DNA from: an uncultured Eubacteriales bacterium
GTDB taxonomy: Bacteria > Bacillota > Clostridia > Oscillospirales > UBA644
NCBI GenBank assembly: GCA_934454405.1
Contig: CAKSFN010000005.1
Span: 73,205-137,204, forward strand
Reading direction: 5' to 3'
DNA length: 64,000 nucleotides
The notes beneath the pieces are model-generated. The model was not told the DNA's origin and ran no database searches. It saw only the letters and a list, made by a program, of their open reading frames with translations. The position numbers and the translations under genes are program-made. This document shows, in pieces, positions 1 through 8,515 of the stretch; within the stretch, counting starts at the first letter, position 1, and every line of letters begins with the position of its first letter.

Positions 1-9
1 CCGTTTCTC

Positions 10-37
10 TTGACTTTTTCGGCGGTTATGGTATAAT
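10..37 (+). promoter_or_regulatory. Sigma-A promoter of the oxaloacetate decarboxylase operon
   Basis: A -35 box TTGACT at 10-15 and a -10 box TATAAT at 32-37 are separated by 16 bases. A second overlapping TATAAT follows at 37-42. The leader to the first start codon is about 110 bases. It is AT-rich and I recognise no riboswitch or convincing small ORF in it. Confidence 0.7.
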
Positions 38-153
38 ATAATATGGTATCATAGGAAGTATGGGGTTTTATACCTGTTTTTGCTTTCGGGCCCGTGAAAA
101 AGGCTCGGTTATCTATGAAAAAACAATAAAAATATCATATAACGGAGGTAAAT

Positions 154-510
154 ATGGAAGCATTGACAACGGCTCTCGCAGGCGTTCCCGAATGGCTGCA
201 AAACTTTGCGGATCAGATTTTCGGATACAAAGCGCCGACAGACGGAGAAGCGTCGATAGGCATGGTTATCCTGCTCGGCATCGGCATAGTCTTTCTCGGA
301 CTTATCTGCCTTGTCATCGTCTGCTCGGTATTCGGGCTGATAGGAAAAGCGACGAACAACGCCGGAAAGAAAAAAGAACCCGTTCCCTCTGCGGCGGAAG
401 AAGAAATTCCCGACAGACGGGAATTTGTTGCGGCGGTATCCGCGGCGATAGCGGAGGAACTCGGAACGGATGTTTCGGCAATAAGAATTTTATCCATAAA
501 GAGAATGTGA
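154..510 (+). CDS. oadG: Na+-pumping decarboxylase gamma subunit (OadG-like)
   Basis: The protein has 118 residues, with one hydrophobic segment at about residues 35-63 followed by a charged cytosolic tail. This is the architecture of the OadG/MmdD small subunit, which anchors and assembles Na+-translocating biotin-dependent decarboxylases. Sequence similarity within this family is low, so the call rests mainly on architecture and position. The gene lies directly upstream of the biotin carrier, beta and alpha subunits. An ACGGAGG ribosome binding site sits a few bases before the ATG. A longer overlapping frame from 60 to 524 was rejected as a shadow. Confidence 0.8.
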   Translation: MEALTTALAGVPEWLQNFADQIFGYKAPTDGEASIGMVILLGIGIVFLGLICLVIVCSVFGLIGKATNNAGKKKEPVPSAAEEEIPDRREFVAAVSAAIAEELGTDVSAIRILSIKRM

Positions 511-520
511 GGAACGAAAA

Positions 521-901
521 ATGAAAAAGTACAATGTAAACGTAAACGGAAAAACCTATCAGATAGAAATCGAAGAAGTTAAAAACTTCGACCCGAAGCA
601 GGCTCCCGCGGCTCCCGCAGCCGATGCGGCTTCCGCAAAAACAGAGCCCGAGGCTCCCGCGCAGGCGCCCGTACAGGCTCCCGAAGGCGGCGAAAAGATC
701 TCCTGCCCGATGCCCGGAACGATCCTCGACGTAAGATGCTCCGAGGGCGCTTCCGTTAAAAAAGGCGATATTCTCTTTATTCTCGAAGCGATGAAAATGG
801 AAAATGAAATAATGTCTCCCTGCGACGGCACGGTTCACGGCGTAAGCGTTTCCAAAGGCGCATCCGTTGACACCGGCGCAACTCTCTGCACGATCGCTTG
901 A
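521..901 (+). CDS. Biotin carboxyl carrier subunit of the decarboxylase
   Basis: The protein has 126 residues. An N-terminal stretch is followed by an Ala/Pro-rich flexible linker (about residues 27-56) and a C-terminal biotinyl domain. That domain carries the EAMKMEN motif, with Lys92 as the expected biotinylation site. The domain moves the carboxyl group from the carboxyltransferase (alpha) to the membrane beta subunit. In Klebsiella OadA this domain is fused to alpha; here it is a separate gene, as in methylmalonyl-CoA and glutaconyl-CoA decarboxylases. It starts 10 bases after the gamma subunit and has a GAGGAA ribosome binding site. Confidence 0.93.
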   Translation: MKKYNVNVNGKTYQIEIEEVKNFDPKQAPAAPAADAASAKTEPEAPAQAPVQAPEGGEKISCPMPGTILDVRCSEGASVKKGDILFILEAMKMENEIMSPCDGTVHGVSVSKGASVDTGATLCTIA

Positions 902-916
902 TTCGGAGGTCGTAAA

Positions 917-2101
917 ATGGATTACATTATAAAATTTTTGCAGCAGACGGGGTTCTATCTGTTTTCCGAAGGCAACTGGCTGAAGCTTGCCATGATAGCC
1001 ATTTCCTGTGTGTTGCTTTATCTCGGAATAGTTAAAAAATTCGAGCCGCTTCTTCTCGTTCCAATCGCGTTCGGTATGCTTCTGACCAACCTCCCCGGCG
1101 CGGAGATGTTCCACGAAGAGCTGTTTGCGGGCGGACATGTTCATTGGGAAATGTTCGCAGGTTCGCAGGAGGGACTGACGGCGGGCTTGCTCGACTATCT
1201 TTACCTCGGCGTTAAACTCGGCATTTATCCCTGCCTTATATTCCTCGGCGTCGGCGCGATGACGGACTTCGGTCCCCTTATAGCAAACCCGAAAAGCCTT
1301 CTTCTCGGCGCGGCGGCGCAGGGCGGTATTTTCGCGACGTACGCGGCGGCGCGCGGCTTCCTCGGCTTCTCTATGGCGGAGGCGGCGTCGATAGGCATTA
1401 TCGGCGGCGCAGACGGTCCCACCGCGATATTCGTAACATCAAAGCTTGCGCCTCACCTGCTCGGACCCATAGCGGTCGCGGCATATTCGTATATGGCGCT
1501 CGTTCCCGTTATTCAGCCTCCCATAATGAAGCTGCTGACGACGAAAAAGGAACGCGGCATAGTTATGAAAACTCTCCGTCCCGTTTCCAAGAGAGAAAAA
1601 ATTCTTTTCCCGATAATAGTTACCGTTTTTGTTTCGCTGCTCGTTCCGAGCGCGGCGCCGCTCATCGCGTGCCTCATGCTCGGCAACCTGTTCAAGGAAT
1701 GCGGAGTTACGGAAAGACTTTCAAAGACGGTTCAGAACGAGCTAATGAACATCGTCACGATATTCCTCGGCGTTACGGTCGGAGCGACAGCGACGGCGGA
1801 AACGTTCCTGAAAGCGAACACCATCAAAATAATCGTCCTCGGCGTTATCGCTTTCGGCGTTGCAACGGCGTGCGGCGTTCTTCTTGCAAAGGTTATGAAC
1901 CTTTTCCTGAAAAACAAGATCAACCCTCTTATCGGTTCCGCGGGAGTTTCCGCCGTTCCGATGGCGGCGAGAGTTTCGCAGGTCGTAGGTCAGAAAGAGA
2001 ACCCGTCGAACTTCTTGCTCATGCACGCTATGGGCCCGAATGTCGCGGGAGTTATCGGCTCCGCAATCGCGGCAGGCGTTCTTATAGCCATCTGCGGCTG
2101 A
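917..2101 (+). CDS. oadB: Na+-translocating decarboxylase beta subunit
   Basis: This is a 394-residue polytopic membrane protein of the OadB/GcdB/MmdB family. The family decarboxylates carboxybiotin and couples this to Na+ export. The family-typical [12 protein letters not shown] stretch, containing the essential Asp, lies at about residues 160-170. The C-terminal [11 protein letters not shown] region is also present. Length agrees with the family. It is preceded by a GGAGG site and lies 15 bases after the biotin carrier gene. The beta subunit alone does not fix the substrate; that comes from the alpha subunit downstream. Confidence 0.93.
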   Translation: MDYIIKFLQQTGFYLFSEGNWLKLAMIAISCVLLYLGIVKKFEPLLLVPIAFGMLLTNLPGAEMFHEELFAGGHVHWEMFAGSQEGLTAGLLDYLYLGVKLGIYPCLIFLGVGAMTDFGPLIANPKSLLLGAAAQGGIFATYAAARGFLGFSMAEAASIGIIGGADGPTAIFVTSKLAPHLLGPIAVAAYSYMALVPVIQPPIMKLLTTKKERGIVMKTLRPVSKREKILFPIIVTVFVSLLVPSAAPLIACLMLGNLFKECGVTERLSKTVQNELMNIVTIFLGVTVGATATAETFLKANTIKIIVLGVIAFGVATACGVLLAKVMNLFLKNKINPLIGSAGVSAVPMAARVSQVVGQKENPSNFLLMHAMGPNVAGVIGSAIAAGVLIAICG

Positions 2102-2120
2102 TACTGCGGGAGGTAACGAT

Positions 2121-3500
2121 ATGAACAAATTATTTATAACAGACACAATTCTCCGTGACGCGCACCAATCGCAGGCGGCAACGAGAATGAGAATCGAGGA
2201 TATGCTCCCCGGCTGCGAAATTCTCGACAGCGTAGGCTATTGGTCTCTTGAATGCTGGGGCGGCGCAACGTTTGACGCTTGTATGCGTTTCCTTGACGAA
2301 GACCCGTGGGAGCGTCTGCGCAAACTGCGTTCCGCAATGCCGAAAACCCGTCTTCAAATGCTTCTGAGAGGTCAGAATCTGCTCGGATACAAGCATTATG
2401 CGGATGACGTGGTTGACGAATTCATTGAAAAATCCATCAAAAACGGAATTGACGTAATCAGAGTTTTCGACGCGCTCAACGACCCCAGAAACCTTATGCA
2501 GTCCGTCAAATCCATAAAGAAATACGGCGGTATCTGCGAAGCGGCGATAAGCTACACCGTTTCGCCCGTACACAACATCGAGTATTTTGTCAAACTCGCA
2601 AAACTGCTCGAAAAAATGGGCGCCGATACCATCTGTATCAAGGATATGGCGAACCTGCTTCTCCCCTACGACGCTTACAAACTTGTTTCCGAGTTGAAAC
2701 GTTCCGTCAGCGTTCCCATTCACCTGCACACGCATAACACGGCGGGTACGGGAGATATGACGAACCTTATGGCGGCGCAGGCGGGCGTTGACATTGTGGA
2801 CTGCGCGCTTTCCCCGCTTGCGAACGGCACGTCCCAGCCCGCAACCGAATCGCTTGTGGCGACGCTTCAGGGCACGGACAGAGACACGGGGCTTGACCTT
2901 GTTAAGCTCAACGAGGCGGCGGCTTATTTCAGAACCGTTGCGGACAAGTTGAAAAAAGAAGGCTGGCTCGACCCGAAAGTTTTGAGCGTTGACACAAAAG
3001 CGCTTATCTATCAGGTTCCCGGGGGGATGCTTTCCAACCTGCTCAACCAACTCAAACAGGCTAAAAAAGAGGACAAATATTACGAAGTGCTTGCGGAAGT
3101 TCCGAGAGTGCGCAAAGATTTCGGATATCCTCCGCTCGTAACTCCGACCTCGCAGATAGTCGGAACGCAGGCCGTGATGAATGTCCTTGCCGGAGAGAGA
3201 TACAAGATGGTGCCCAAGGAATCAAAGGGTATGCTGAAAGGCGAATACGGTCAGCTTCCCGCGTCCGTCAACGAAGATGTTCGCAAAAAGTGCATCGGCG
3301 ACGAGGAAGTTATAACCTGCCGTCCCGCGGATCTCATCGCTCCCGAGCTTGAAAAATACAGGGCTGAGGCGGGAGATCTTGCAAAATGCGAAGAGGACGT
3401 TTTGAGCTACGCTCTCTTTCCGCAGGTTGCAAAGAGCTTCCTCGAAAAGAGAAACGGCGGCGGCGTGAGAACGCTTTATGTAGAGGACCTTTCCGAATAA
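2121..3500 (+). CDS. oadA: Oxaloacetate decarboxylase alpha subunit (carboxyltransferase)
   Basis: This 459-residue protein has the conserved carboxyltransferase domain shared by OadA, pyruvate carboxylase and transcarboxylase 5S. Visible signatures are TDTILRDAHQS at residues 7-17, the KDMAN lysine region and the metal-binding LHTHNTAGTG histidines. The biotinyl domain is absent because it is encoded separately upstream. The complex would convert oxaloacetate to pyruvate and CO2 while exporting Na+. Pyruvate carboxylase subunit B is the alternative annotation, but the adjacent beta and gamma membrane subunits favour the Na+ pump. It is the last gene of a four-gene operon. Confidence 0.92.
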   Translation: MNKLFITDTILRDAHQSQAATRMRIEDMLPGCEILDSVGYWSLECWGGATFDACMRFLDEDPWERLRKLRSAMPKTRLQMLLRGQNLLGYKHYADDVVDEFIEKSIKNGIDVIRVFDALNDPRNLMQSVKSIKKYGGICEAAISYTVSPVHNIEYFVKLAKLLEKMGADTICIKDMANLLLPYDAYKLVSELKRSVSVPIHLHTHNTAGTGDMTNLMAAQAGVDIVDCALSPLANGTSQPATESLVATLQGTDRDTGLDLVKLNEAAAYFRTVADKLKKEGWLDPKVLSVDTKALIYQVPGGMLSNLLNQLKQAKKEDKYYEVLAEVPRVRKDFGYPPLVTPTSQIVGTQAVMNVLAGERYKMVPKESKGMLKGEYGQLPASVNEDVRKKCIGDEEVITCRPADLIAPELEKYRAEAGDLAKCEEDVLSYALFPQVAKSFLEKRNGGGVRTLYVEDLSE

Positions 3501-3540
3501 AACGGGATTTGTTCACCGATCAGAAAATTTTCCGTCACGA

Positions 3541-3580
3541 CGGGGGCTGTAAAAACCTGCGGTTTTTACAGCCCCCGTAT
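3541..3580 (+). terminator. Intrinsic terminator after oadA, between convergent genes
   Basis: A perfect 17-base inverted repeat (3541-3557 and 3561-3577) with a three-base loop is followed on the plus strand by a T-rich run. It lies 40 bases after oadA and only 5 bases beyond the 3' end of the convergent GH3 gene. It may therefore stop transcription from both sides, although the T-run is clear only on the plus strand. Confidence 0.85.
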
Positions 3581-3582
3581 TT

Positions 3583-5244
3583 TTATGTCGTCAATCCGTC
3601 TATTCGCGGAAACTCAACGTCCGACGGAGATGTTCCGACAAATGGGCTTCGTCCCGTTATTTTTTCGATCAGAGCGTCTATGAACGCATCATTGCCGCAA
3701 TAACAGTTTATATAATTTCCGACCTGCGGTACGTCAAGAAGATGATAAGGGTTTGCAAAAGACACGAAAACCGTGGGGACGCTGTGGCAGTAAACGGGAA
3801 CGTCGGCGCCCATCGGAGGCTGCCACTCTATGCGGACGACCGTTTGATCGGAGCGCGTTTGAAGATTCGCGGCATAAACGAGCAGGTCATATTTTCCGAC
3901 GATATCCGACACGGGCGACATCATACCCTCAAACCCCTCTGCGGGCTTAAAAACGGAAACGTCAAAGCCCTCGCCTCGAAGTTTTTTGAGAAATCTCTCG
4001 CAAACGGAGCCGTCGTTGTTGAAAACGGAAAATCCTTTTTTCGTTTCCAGAGGATATAACAGTATTTTCCGATATTTTTCCGTCGTCAACGGAAAAACGC
4101 CTTTTTCTTCTCTTACAAGCGTTATCGCTTCCGACGCGCAAGTTCTGCCCCACCCCGCAAACAGAGGTGACCCGAGCTTTTCGCTTTCTTTTTGCGGTCT
4201 GTTTTTATGAAGACCAAGCGCCGCTTTCAGCGCAAGTATCCTGTCAACTGCGTCGTCGAGACGCTGCGGAGATATTATTCCCTTTTCGTAACCGTCGAAC
4301 ATAAAGCGGATGTCCTCTTCTATATTCTTCGTAAACAGGAACATATCACAGCCCGAGGCAACGGCGGTCGGCACGGCAATATTTCGCGGCATCGCGCATG
4401 CAAAGCCCGCCATGGTCGAAGAATCGGTAATGATAAGTCCGTTAAATCCGAGCGCGGCGCGGAGCAGCCCCGTCAGAATCTCGCGGCTCAGCGTCGCGGG
4501 CAGCCCTGCGGGGCAGACGGACGGCAGGCTTATATGCCCCGCCATAATGCTCAAAACGCCCGCGTCTATACATTCGCGGTATACGGCGCCGTAGGTTTTC
4601 ATCCATTTTTCTTTTCCGAGATCGTTGACAGACGGCGCGATATGCTGGTCGCGTTCGTCCCTGCCGTCGCCCGGAAAATGTTTTGCACACGCCGCCACGC
4701 CGCATTTCTGAACTTCTTCTATATACGCCCTGCTCATCTTTGCCACGGTTTCGGGGTCGGAGCCGAACGTTCTGGTGTTGGTTATCGGATTGCGGAAATT
4801 AAAATCAATATCCGCAACGGGAGCAAACGCCCAGTTGACGCCGACGGCGCGGGCTTCCGTTCCGCATATCCTGCCGAGGCGGCGCGCGTGCTCCGTTCTT
4901 CCCGCGGCGGCGATTGCCATTTCGGGCGCGAACGGGGTGCCGTCCGTGGCAACGCCGTTTCCTCCCTGCTCAAGATTTGCGGCAACAAGCAGCGGAACGG
5001 CGGAATACCCGTTCATTTTTTCAACGGTTCTGCGACACTCTTCCGAACTCATTGTTCTGCACATAAATCCTCCGGGGCGAACGGAAGAACCTATATAACG
5101 GCAATAATCTTCATCTTCGTTGTAAGTTATCAGGCAGAACAACTGACGCAGTTTGTCTTCTTCGCTCATCGAAAGACGTGTCGAAACGACCCACTTTTCC
5201 GCTTCCCCGTCAAGATAAAACGGTTTTGAACCGAGATCAGGCAT
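3583..5244 (-). CDS. Glycoside hydrolase family 3, NagZ-like beta-N-acetylhexosaminidase
   Basis: The protein has 553 residues and no evident signal peptide, so it is probably cytoplasmic. The GH3 core shows KHFPGDG at residues 188-194 and a Asp-Gln-His at 199-201. This fits the Asp-His acid/base dyad that distinguishes NagZ-type N-acetylglucosaminidases from beta-glucosidases. The IITDS strand places the nucleophile at about Asp274. A further domain of roughly 200 residues follows the barrel. It is the last gene of the ABC transporter operon and overlaps the upstream permease gene by 8 bases. It probably trims imported beta-linked N-acetylhexosaminides or muropeptide-like glycosides; the true substrate is unknown. 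Confidence 0.85.
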   Translation of the reverse strand: MPDLGSKPFYLDGEAEKWVVSTRLSMSEEDKLRQLFCLITYNEDEDYCRYIGSSVRPGGFMCRTMSSEECRRTVEKMNGYSAVPLLVAANLEQGGNGVATDGTPFAPEMAIAAAGRTEHARRLGRICGTEARAVGVNWAFAPVADIDFNFRNPITNTRTFGSDPETVAKMSRAYIEEVQKCGVAACAKHFPGDGRDERDQHIAPSVNDLGKEKWMKTYGAVYRECIDAGVLSIMAGHISLPSVCPAGLPATLSREILTGLLRAALGFNGLIITDSSTMAGFACAMPRNIAVPTAVASGCDMFLFTKNIEEDIRFMFDGYEKGIISPQRLDDAVDRILALKAALGLHKNRPQKESEKLGSPLFAGWGRTCASEAITLVREEKGVFPLTTEKYRKILLYPLETKKGFSVFNNDGSVCERFLKKLRGEGFDVSVFKPAEGFEGMMSPVSDIVGKYDLLVYAANLQTRSDQTVVRIEWQPPMGADVPVYCHSVPTVFVSFANPYHLLDVPQVGNYINCYCGNDAFIDALIEKITGRSPFVGTSPSDVEFPRIDGLTT

Positions 5245-6217
5245 ATTTTTTCCTCTTTCGCCGTATGAAGTCCCCGTTGTTCAGATATATCAGAAAAAGA
5301 ACGAGCGCGGCGGCTTCGACGACCTTGTAAACGTCGGATGTGAAAAACGCTTTTACGCTGCTTATCTGTCCGAAACCTATCTGAATAAACTCATAAGCGA
5401 CGCAACCCATTAAAACGGCTGTCTGCTTGTTGCAGAACCTGTTTATGAATTGCGAAAAAAACAGAGGCAGAAAGCAGGCGAACATAGAAGCTATCGTCGA
5501 AAAATTTATCGTGGGCGTCACTCCGTTTGAGGAGCAGACGGATATTGCGCCCGCAGCGCCGAACAAAAGCCCCGCGAGAGCATAGCATATAACGGCGTTG
5601 GCATTTTCGTTTACGCCCGCGTTTACGGCAATTGTCTGCCCCGTTTGCAACGCGCGGTAATCGTATCCGAATTTCGTAAAATGAAAAACGGTTATCATCA
5701 GCAGAAGTGCCGCCGCGCAAACAATTATCATCGCCGTGGGATTTACGGCAAAGCGATAATACGAATCGTCGGCGCCGAAGCCGACGGGCTTGCAGCCGTC
5801 CGTGATTATTGCTATAATGCCCTCTGTAATGAGCGTCATACCCAGCCCTATTATCATCGGAGGAAGACGCAATAAGACATAAAGCGAACCGATCGCCGCA
5901 CCTGCGACGGCACCGACGACCGCCGCGGAAAGAATCATCGCAACGGGTCCTCCGCCGCTGAGGCTGCCTACTTTCGCGCCGATAACTCCGCCGAGAAGCA
6001 TAACCGCTCCCGTCGAAAAATCAAACCGCCCCGTGTGCAGATTTATCGAAACGCCGAAAGAAAGAAGCAAAACGTAAGCCAAGCCGCGAAAATACAGCTG
6101 AACGGAACTGAACCCCGTAAAAAGCGCCGTCCCCGAAAGCCCGCAAACCGCGCTCATTATAACAAGGCAGATAACAGGTATAGCAGCAATGCCGAGAGTT
6201 TTTTTGATATATTTCAT
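5237..6217 (-). CDS. Sugar ABC transporter permease (RbsC-type)
   Basis: This 326-residue hydrophobic protein belongs to the branched-chain/ribose permease family (BPD_transp_2). The GxxxPxxxIGLGMT-like loop and the family-typical NLHTGRFDFSTGAVM segment near the N-terminus are visible. It would form one half of the membrane channel, with the second permease encoded at 7486-8502. It overlaps the GH3 gene and lies 25 bases after the binding-protein gene. Two different permeases flank the binding-protein gene, suggesting a heterodimeric channel like YtfT-YjfF. Confidence 0.88.
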   Translation of the reverse strand: MKYIKKTLGIAAIPVICLVIMSAVCGLSGTALFTGFSSVQLYFRGLAYVLLLSFGVSINLHTGRFDFSTGAVMLLGGVIGAKVGSLSGGGPVAMILSAAVVGAVAGAAIGSLYVLLRLPPMIIGLGMTLITEGIIAIITDGCKPVGFGADDSYYRFAVNPTAMIIVCAAALLLMITVFHFTKFGYDYRALQTGQTIAVNAGVNENANAVICYALAGLLFGAAGAISVCSSNGVTPTINFSTIASMFACFLPLFFSQFINRFCNKQTAVLMGCVAYEFIQIGFGQISSVKAFFTSDVYKVVEAAALVLFLIYLNNGDFIRRKRKKYA

Positions 6218-6242
6218 TTTCTGTGCCCCGTCGTCCGAGCGG

Positions 6243-7469
6243 TTACTCGGCTTTTATCATTTTTGCGGTCTCATAATCCGCCGCGCAGAGCTTTTCAAAT
6301 TCGGCGTAGGTGCAGCCCTTGTAACGCTCAACGACCTTCGAGTCAAAACAGTATCCGTCTTTTTCGTTATCCGACGCAAGCATTTTTTCAAGCTCGCCGC
6401 GGCTTTTGGCTATCCAGTAGCCGCTGCCCGTTCGGGGCGCGTTACCGTCGGCCGCGGTCAGACGGCTTCCGTTCACGGCGTTCGTTATCAGGATAAGCGC
6501 GGGTGCCATGGAGGATGCGTATTTACCGCAGTCATAAGCGTAGCCGATTTCAAAATCGGAGGCGTATTCGGAGGTTACGGCGTCAACGCCGCCGACAAGA
6601 GTCTTCCCGACGGACGGGTTTGCGGAAGTTATTCCGTAAGCGGTTTTCGCAACCACTCCGCCCGCGCCGACGGTCAATATACAGGTTCCTCCCGAAATCA
6701 GGCTGTTCGTCAGCTTTGTGGAAAAAGCATCGTCAAACGCGAAGCCGTCCATATATCCCGAAATTTTATATTTATCGCTCCTGAACTTGGACGGATCAAG
6801 GCTTTGCCCGGCAACCTTTCCGTAAAGCTCACCGCGGTTTTTCACGCCGTCATAAGAGGTCGAGGCGTCTTCGCAAAGATATGCAAGCATACCCGTCAAA
6901 CGGTTTATATGCATCGTCGAGCCGTACAGCGTTGCGCCGCCGAAAATCGTAAAATTCGTTTGCTGTTTTTCTTCGACAAAATATTTTGCCATATCGTAAC
7001 CGGCTTTGTATTCGGTATCGTCGAGCGGCGCCACGGAGCCGAGATAAAAACCGTTGTCCTTTATTTGCTCGTACTGTTCCTCCGTCGGATGCCCCGTGGG
7101 AGAAACGACGTACATTTTCTTGTTTGCCGCCGCTGTAACGGATGCGACGAAATCGTCGTCCGAAAAAAGCAGTATCGCGTCATACCCTTTTGAGGCGTAG
7201 GTGTTTATGGCGGATACCTCGGAGGAAGAACTGTTCGTCGTTGTAAAATCCACCGTCATATTCAGCTCTTTTCCGACCGTTTTCAGATATTTTTCCCACG
7301 CGCTCGCCTCGCCGGAAGAATCATCCTCTCGAAGCACGCCTATTTTCAGGGTTTTTTTTCCGTCGATATTTCCCTTGTCACCGCTTCCTTTTTTGCAGGA
7401 AGAAGCGGCGGCGAGGAGAAACGCGGAAAAAAGAACGAGACATATTGTTTTCAGAAATATTTTTTTCAT
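6243..7469 (-). CDS. Sugar-binding lipoprotein of the ABC transporter
   Basis: The protein has 408 residues and a type II signal peptide. A positively charged start and hydrophobic core end in LAAASSC, with the lipidated cysteine at residue 25. The rest looks like a periplasmic binding protein of the ribose/galactose type 1 fold (PBP1 superfamily): an ENDxxSGEA-like start, then strands with SDDDFVASV and a C-terminal VGGVDAVTSEYA segment. It should capture the sugar outside the membrane and deliver it to the two flanking permeases. Ligand identity cannot be read from sequence; the rhamnosidase and GH3 neighbours suggest a plant glycan or host glycan fragment. Confidence 0.85.
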   Translation of the reverse strand: MKKIFLKTICLVLFSAFLLAAASSCKKGSGDKGNIDGKKTLKIGVLREDDSSGEASAWEKYLKTVGKELNMTVDFTTTNSSSSEVSAINTYASKGYDAILLFSDDDFVASVTAAANKKMYVVSPTGHPTEEQYEQIKDNGFYLGSVAPLDDTEYKAGYDMAKYFVEEKQQTNFTIFGGATLYGSTMHINRLTGMLAYLCEDASTSYDGVKNRGELYGKVAGQSLDPSKFRSDKYKISGYMDGFAFDDAFSTKLTNSLISGGTCILTVGAGGVVAKTAYGITSANPSVGKTLVGGVDAVTSEYASDFEIGYAYDCGKYASSMAPALILITNAVNGSRLTAADGNAPRTGSGYWIAKSRGELEKMLASDNEKDGYCFDSKVVERYKGCTYAEFEKLCAADYETAKMIKAE

Positions 7470-7485
7470 ATTGACCTCCGGAATA

Positions 7486-8502
7486 TCACCGTTTGAGTGT
7501 TCGGCTTCGGTTGCCGACAGAGAAAAGAGTTACGACCGCGACAAAAAGCGCGCCTTTGACAATTTGCAGATACCAACTTCCCGTCACGAAAATATTCATA
7601 AACGAATCGAGAAACGCCATCGAAAATGCGCCCAAAAGCGCCGAATACATCCGTGATTCGGGGCCTCCGTTCATATTCATTCCGCCGAAAACGAGCGCGA
7701 TCAGCATATTCATACCCACGGTCGAACTCGATGACGACGAAAGCGTCGGGGTTTCGACAATCATCGCGAACGACGCAAGTCCTATGCCTATGCCGGCAAG
7801 CGCAAACGAAAGAATAGTCAGTTTTTTTGCGTTTATTCCCGAAAGACGCGCGCAGACGGGGTTTCCGCCGAGAAATCGCTCCTTTCTGCCGAGCTTTGTA
7901 AAATAGAACAGAAAGCAGCAGAAGATTTCAAATGCGGCAAGCAGAAGCAGACGAAAAAAAGTTGTGTTAAGCCCCGCGACAAGCCTCATAGGCACCGAAA
8001 TTTTCGCGTTCGTCCCGAAAAGGGTTATCATCAGTGTTGCGACGGACGAATACACGTTCATCATCACGATTGTCATAATGAAAACCGGCAGATTGAAAAA
8101 CGACGCGAGAACCGAGTTCAGAACGGAAAGTGACACGGCAACGGCAATGCAGACAAGCGCCGCAAGCGGCACATCTTCCGTTTTTTTACAGACAATTCCG
8201 CCGACGATTGCGCTTATCAGCATATTTGAGCCGAGCGACAGATCAAACGAGCCGGAGGAGAAAATAAAAGTGGCTCCGGTTGCGACGAGCGCGACAAGGC
8301 AGGCGTCGGAAACGACTCCCTGCAAGCCTATCGCGATGTTATATCCTTTTGACGCGGCGGCAAGCAGATACATCGCGCCGAGAGAAACGCACGCGATAAC
8401 GGGTGCAAGGCGGACGAGACGGCGCGTCAGAATAGCCTTCCTGCGCCGTTTCAGAAGGTTTTCGGCGGTCAGCGCGCCTTCGTGTGTCAGAATATCCGGC
8501 AT
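7486..8502 (-). CDS. Sugar ABC transporter permease, second subunit
   Basis: This is a 338-residue polytopic membrane protein of the RbsC-type permease family. The family signature region FIFSSGSFDLSLGSN lies in the N-terminal half, and a VFGGMNMNGG loop lies in the C-terminal half. It differs clearly in sequence from the permease at 5237-6217, so the pair is not a recent duplication. It lies 13 bases after the ATPase gene and 16 bases before the binding-protein gene. Confidence 0.87.
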   Translation of the reverse strand: MPDILTHEGALTAENLLKRRRKAILTRRLVRLAPVIACVSLGAMYLLAAASKGYNIAIGLQGVVSDACLVALVATGATFIFSSGSFDLSLGSNMLISAIVGGIVCKKTEDVPLAALVCIAVAVSLSVLNSVLASFFNLPVFIMTIVMMNVYSSVATLMITLFGTNAKISVPMRLVAGLNTTFFRLLLLAAFEIFCCFLFYFTKLGRKERFLGGNPVCARLSGINAKKLTILSFALAGIGIGLASFAMIVETPTLSSSSSSTVGMNMLIALVFGGMNMNGGPESRMYSALLGAFSMAFLDSFMNIFVTGSWYLQIVKGALFVAVVTLFSVGNRSRTLKR

Positions 8503-8515
8503 ACCGTCCCCCTCC

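Noticed and set aside
60..524. A 154-codon frame overlapping the first operon gene
   Set aside because: Arg/Ser-rich and without domains; the OadG-like frame at 154-510 has the ribosome binding site and membrane anchor.
2121..3500. Pyruvate carboxylase subunit B as primary name
   Set aside because: The adjacent beta and gamma membrane subunits and separate biotin carrier make the Na+-pumping decarboxylase the better assignment.
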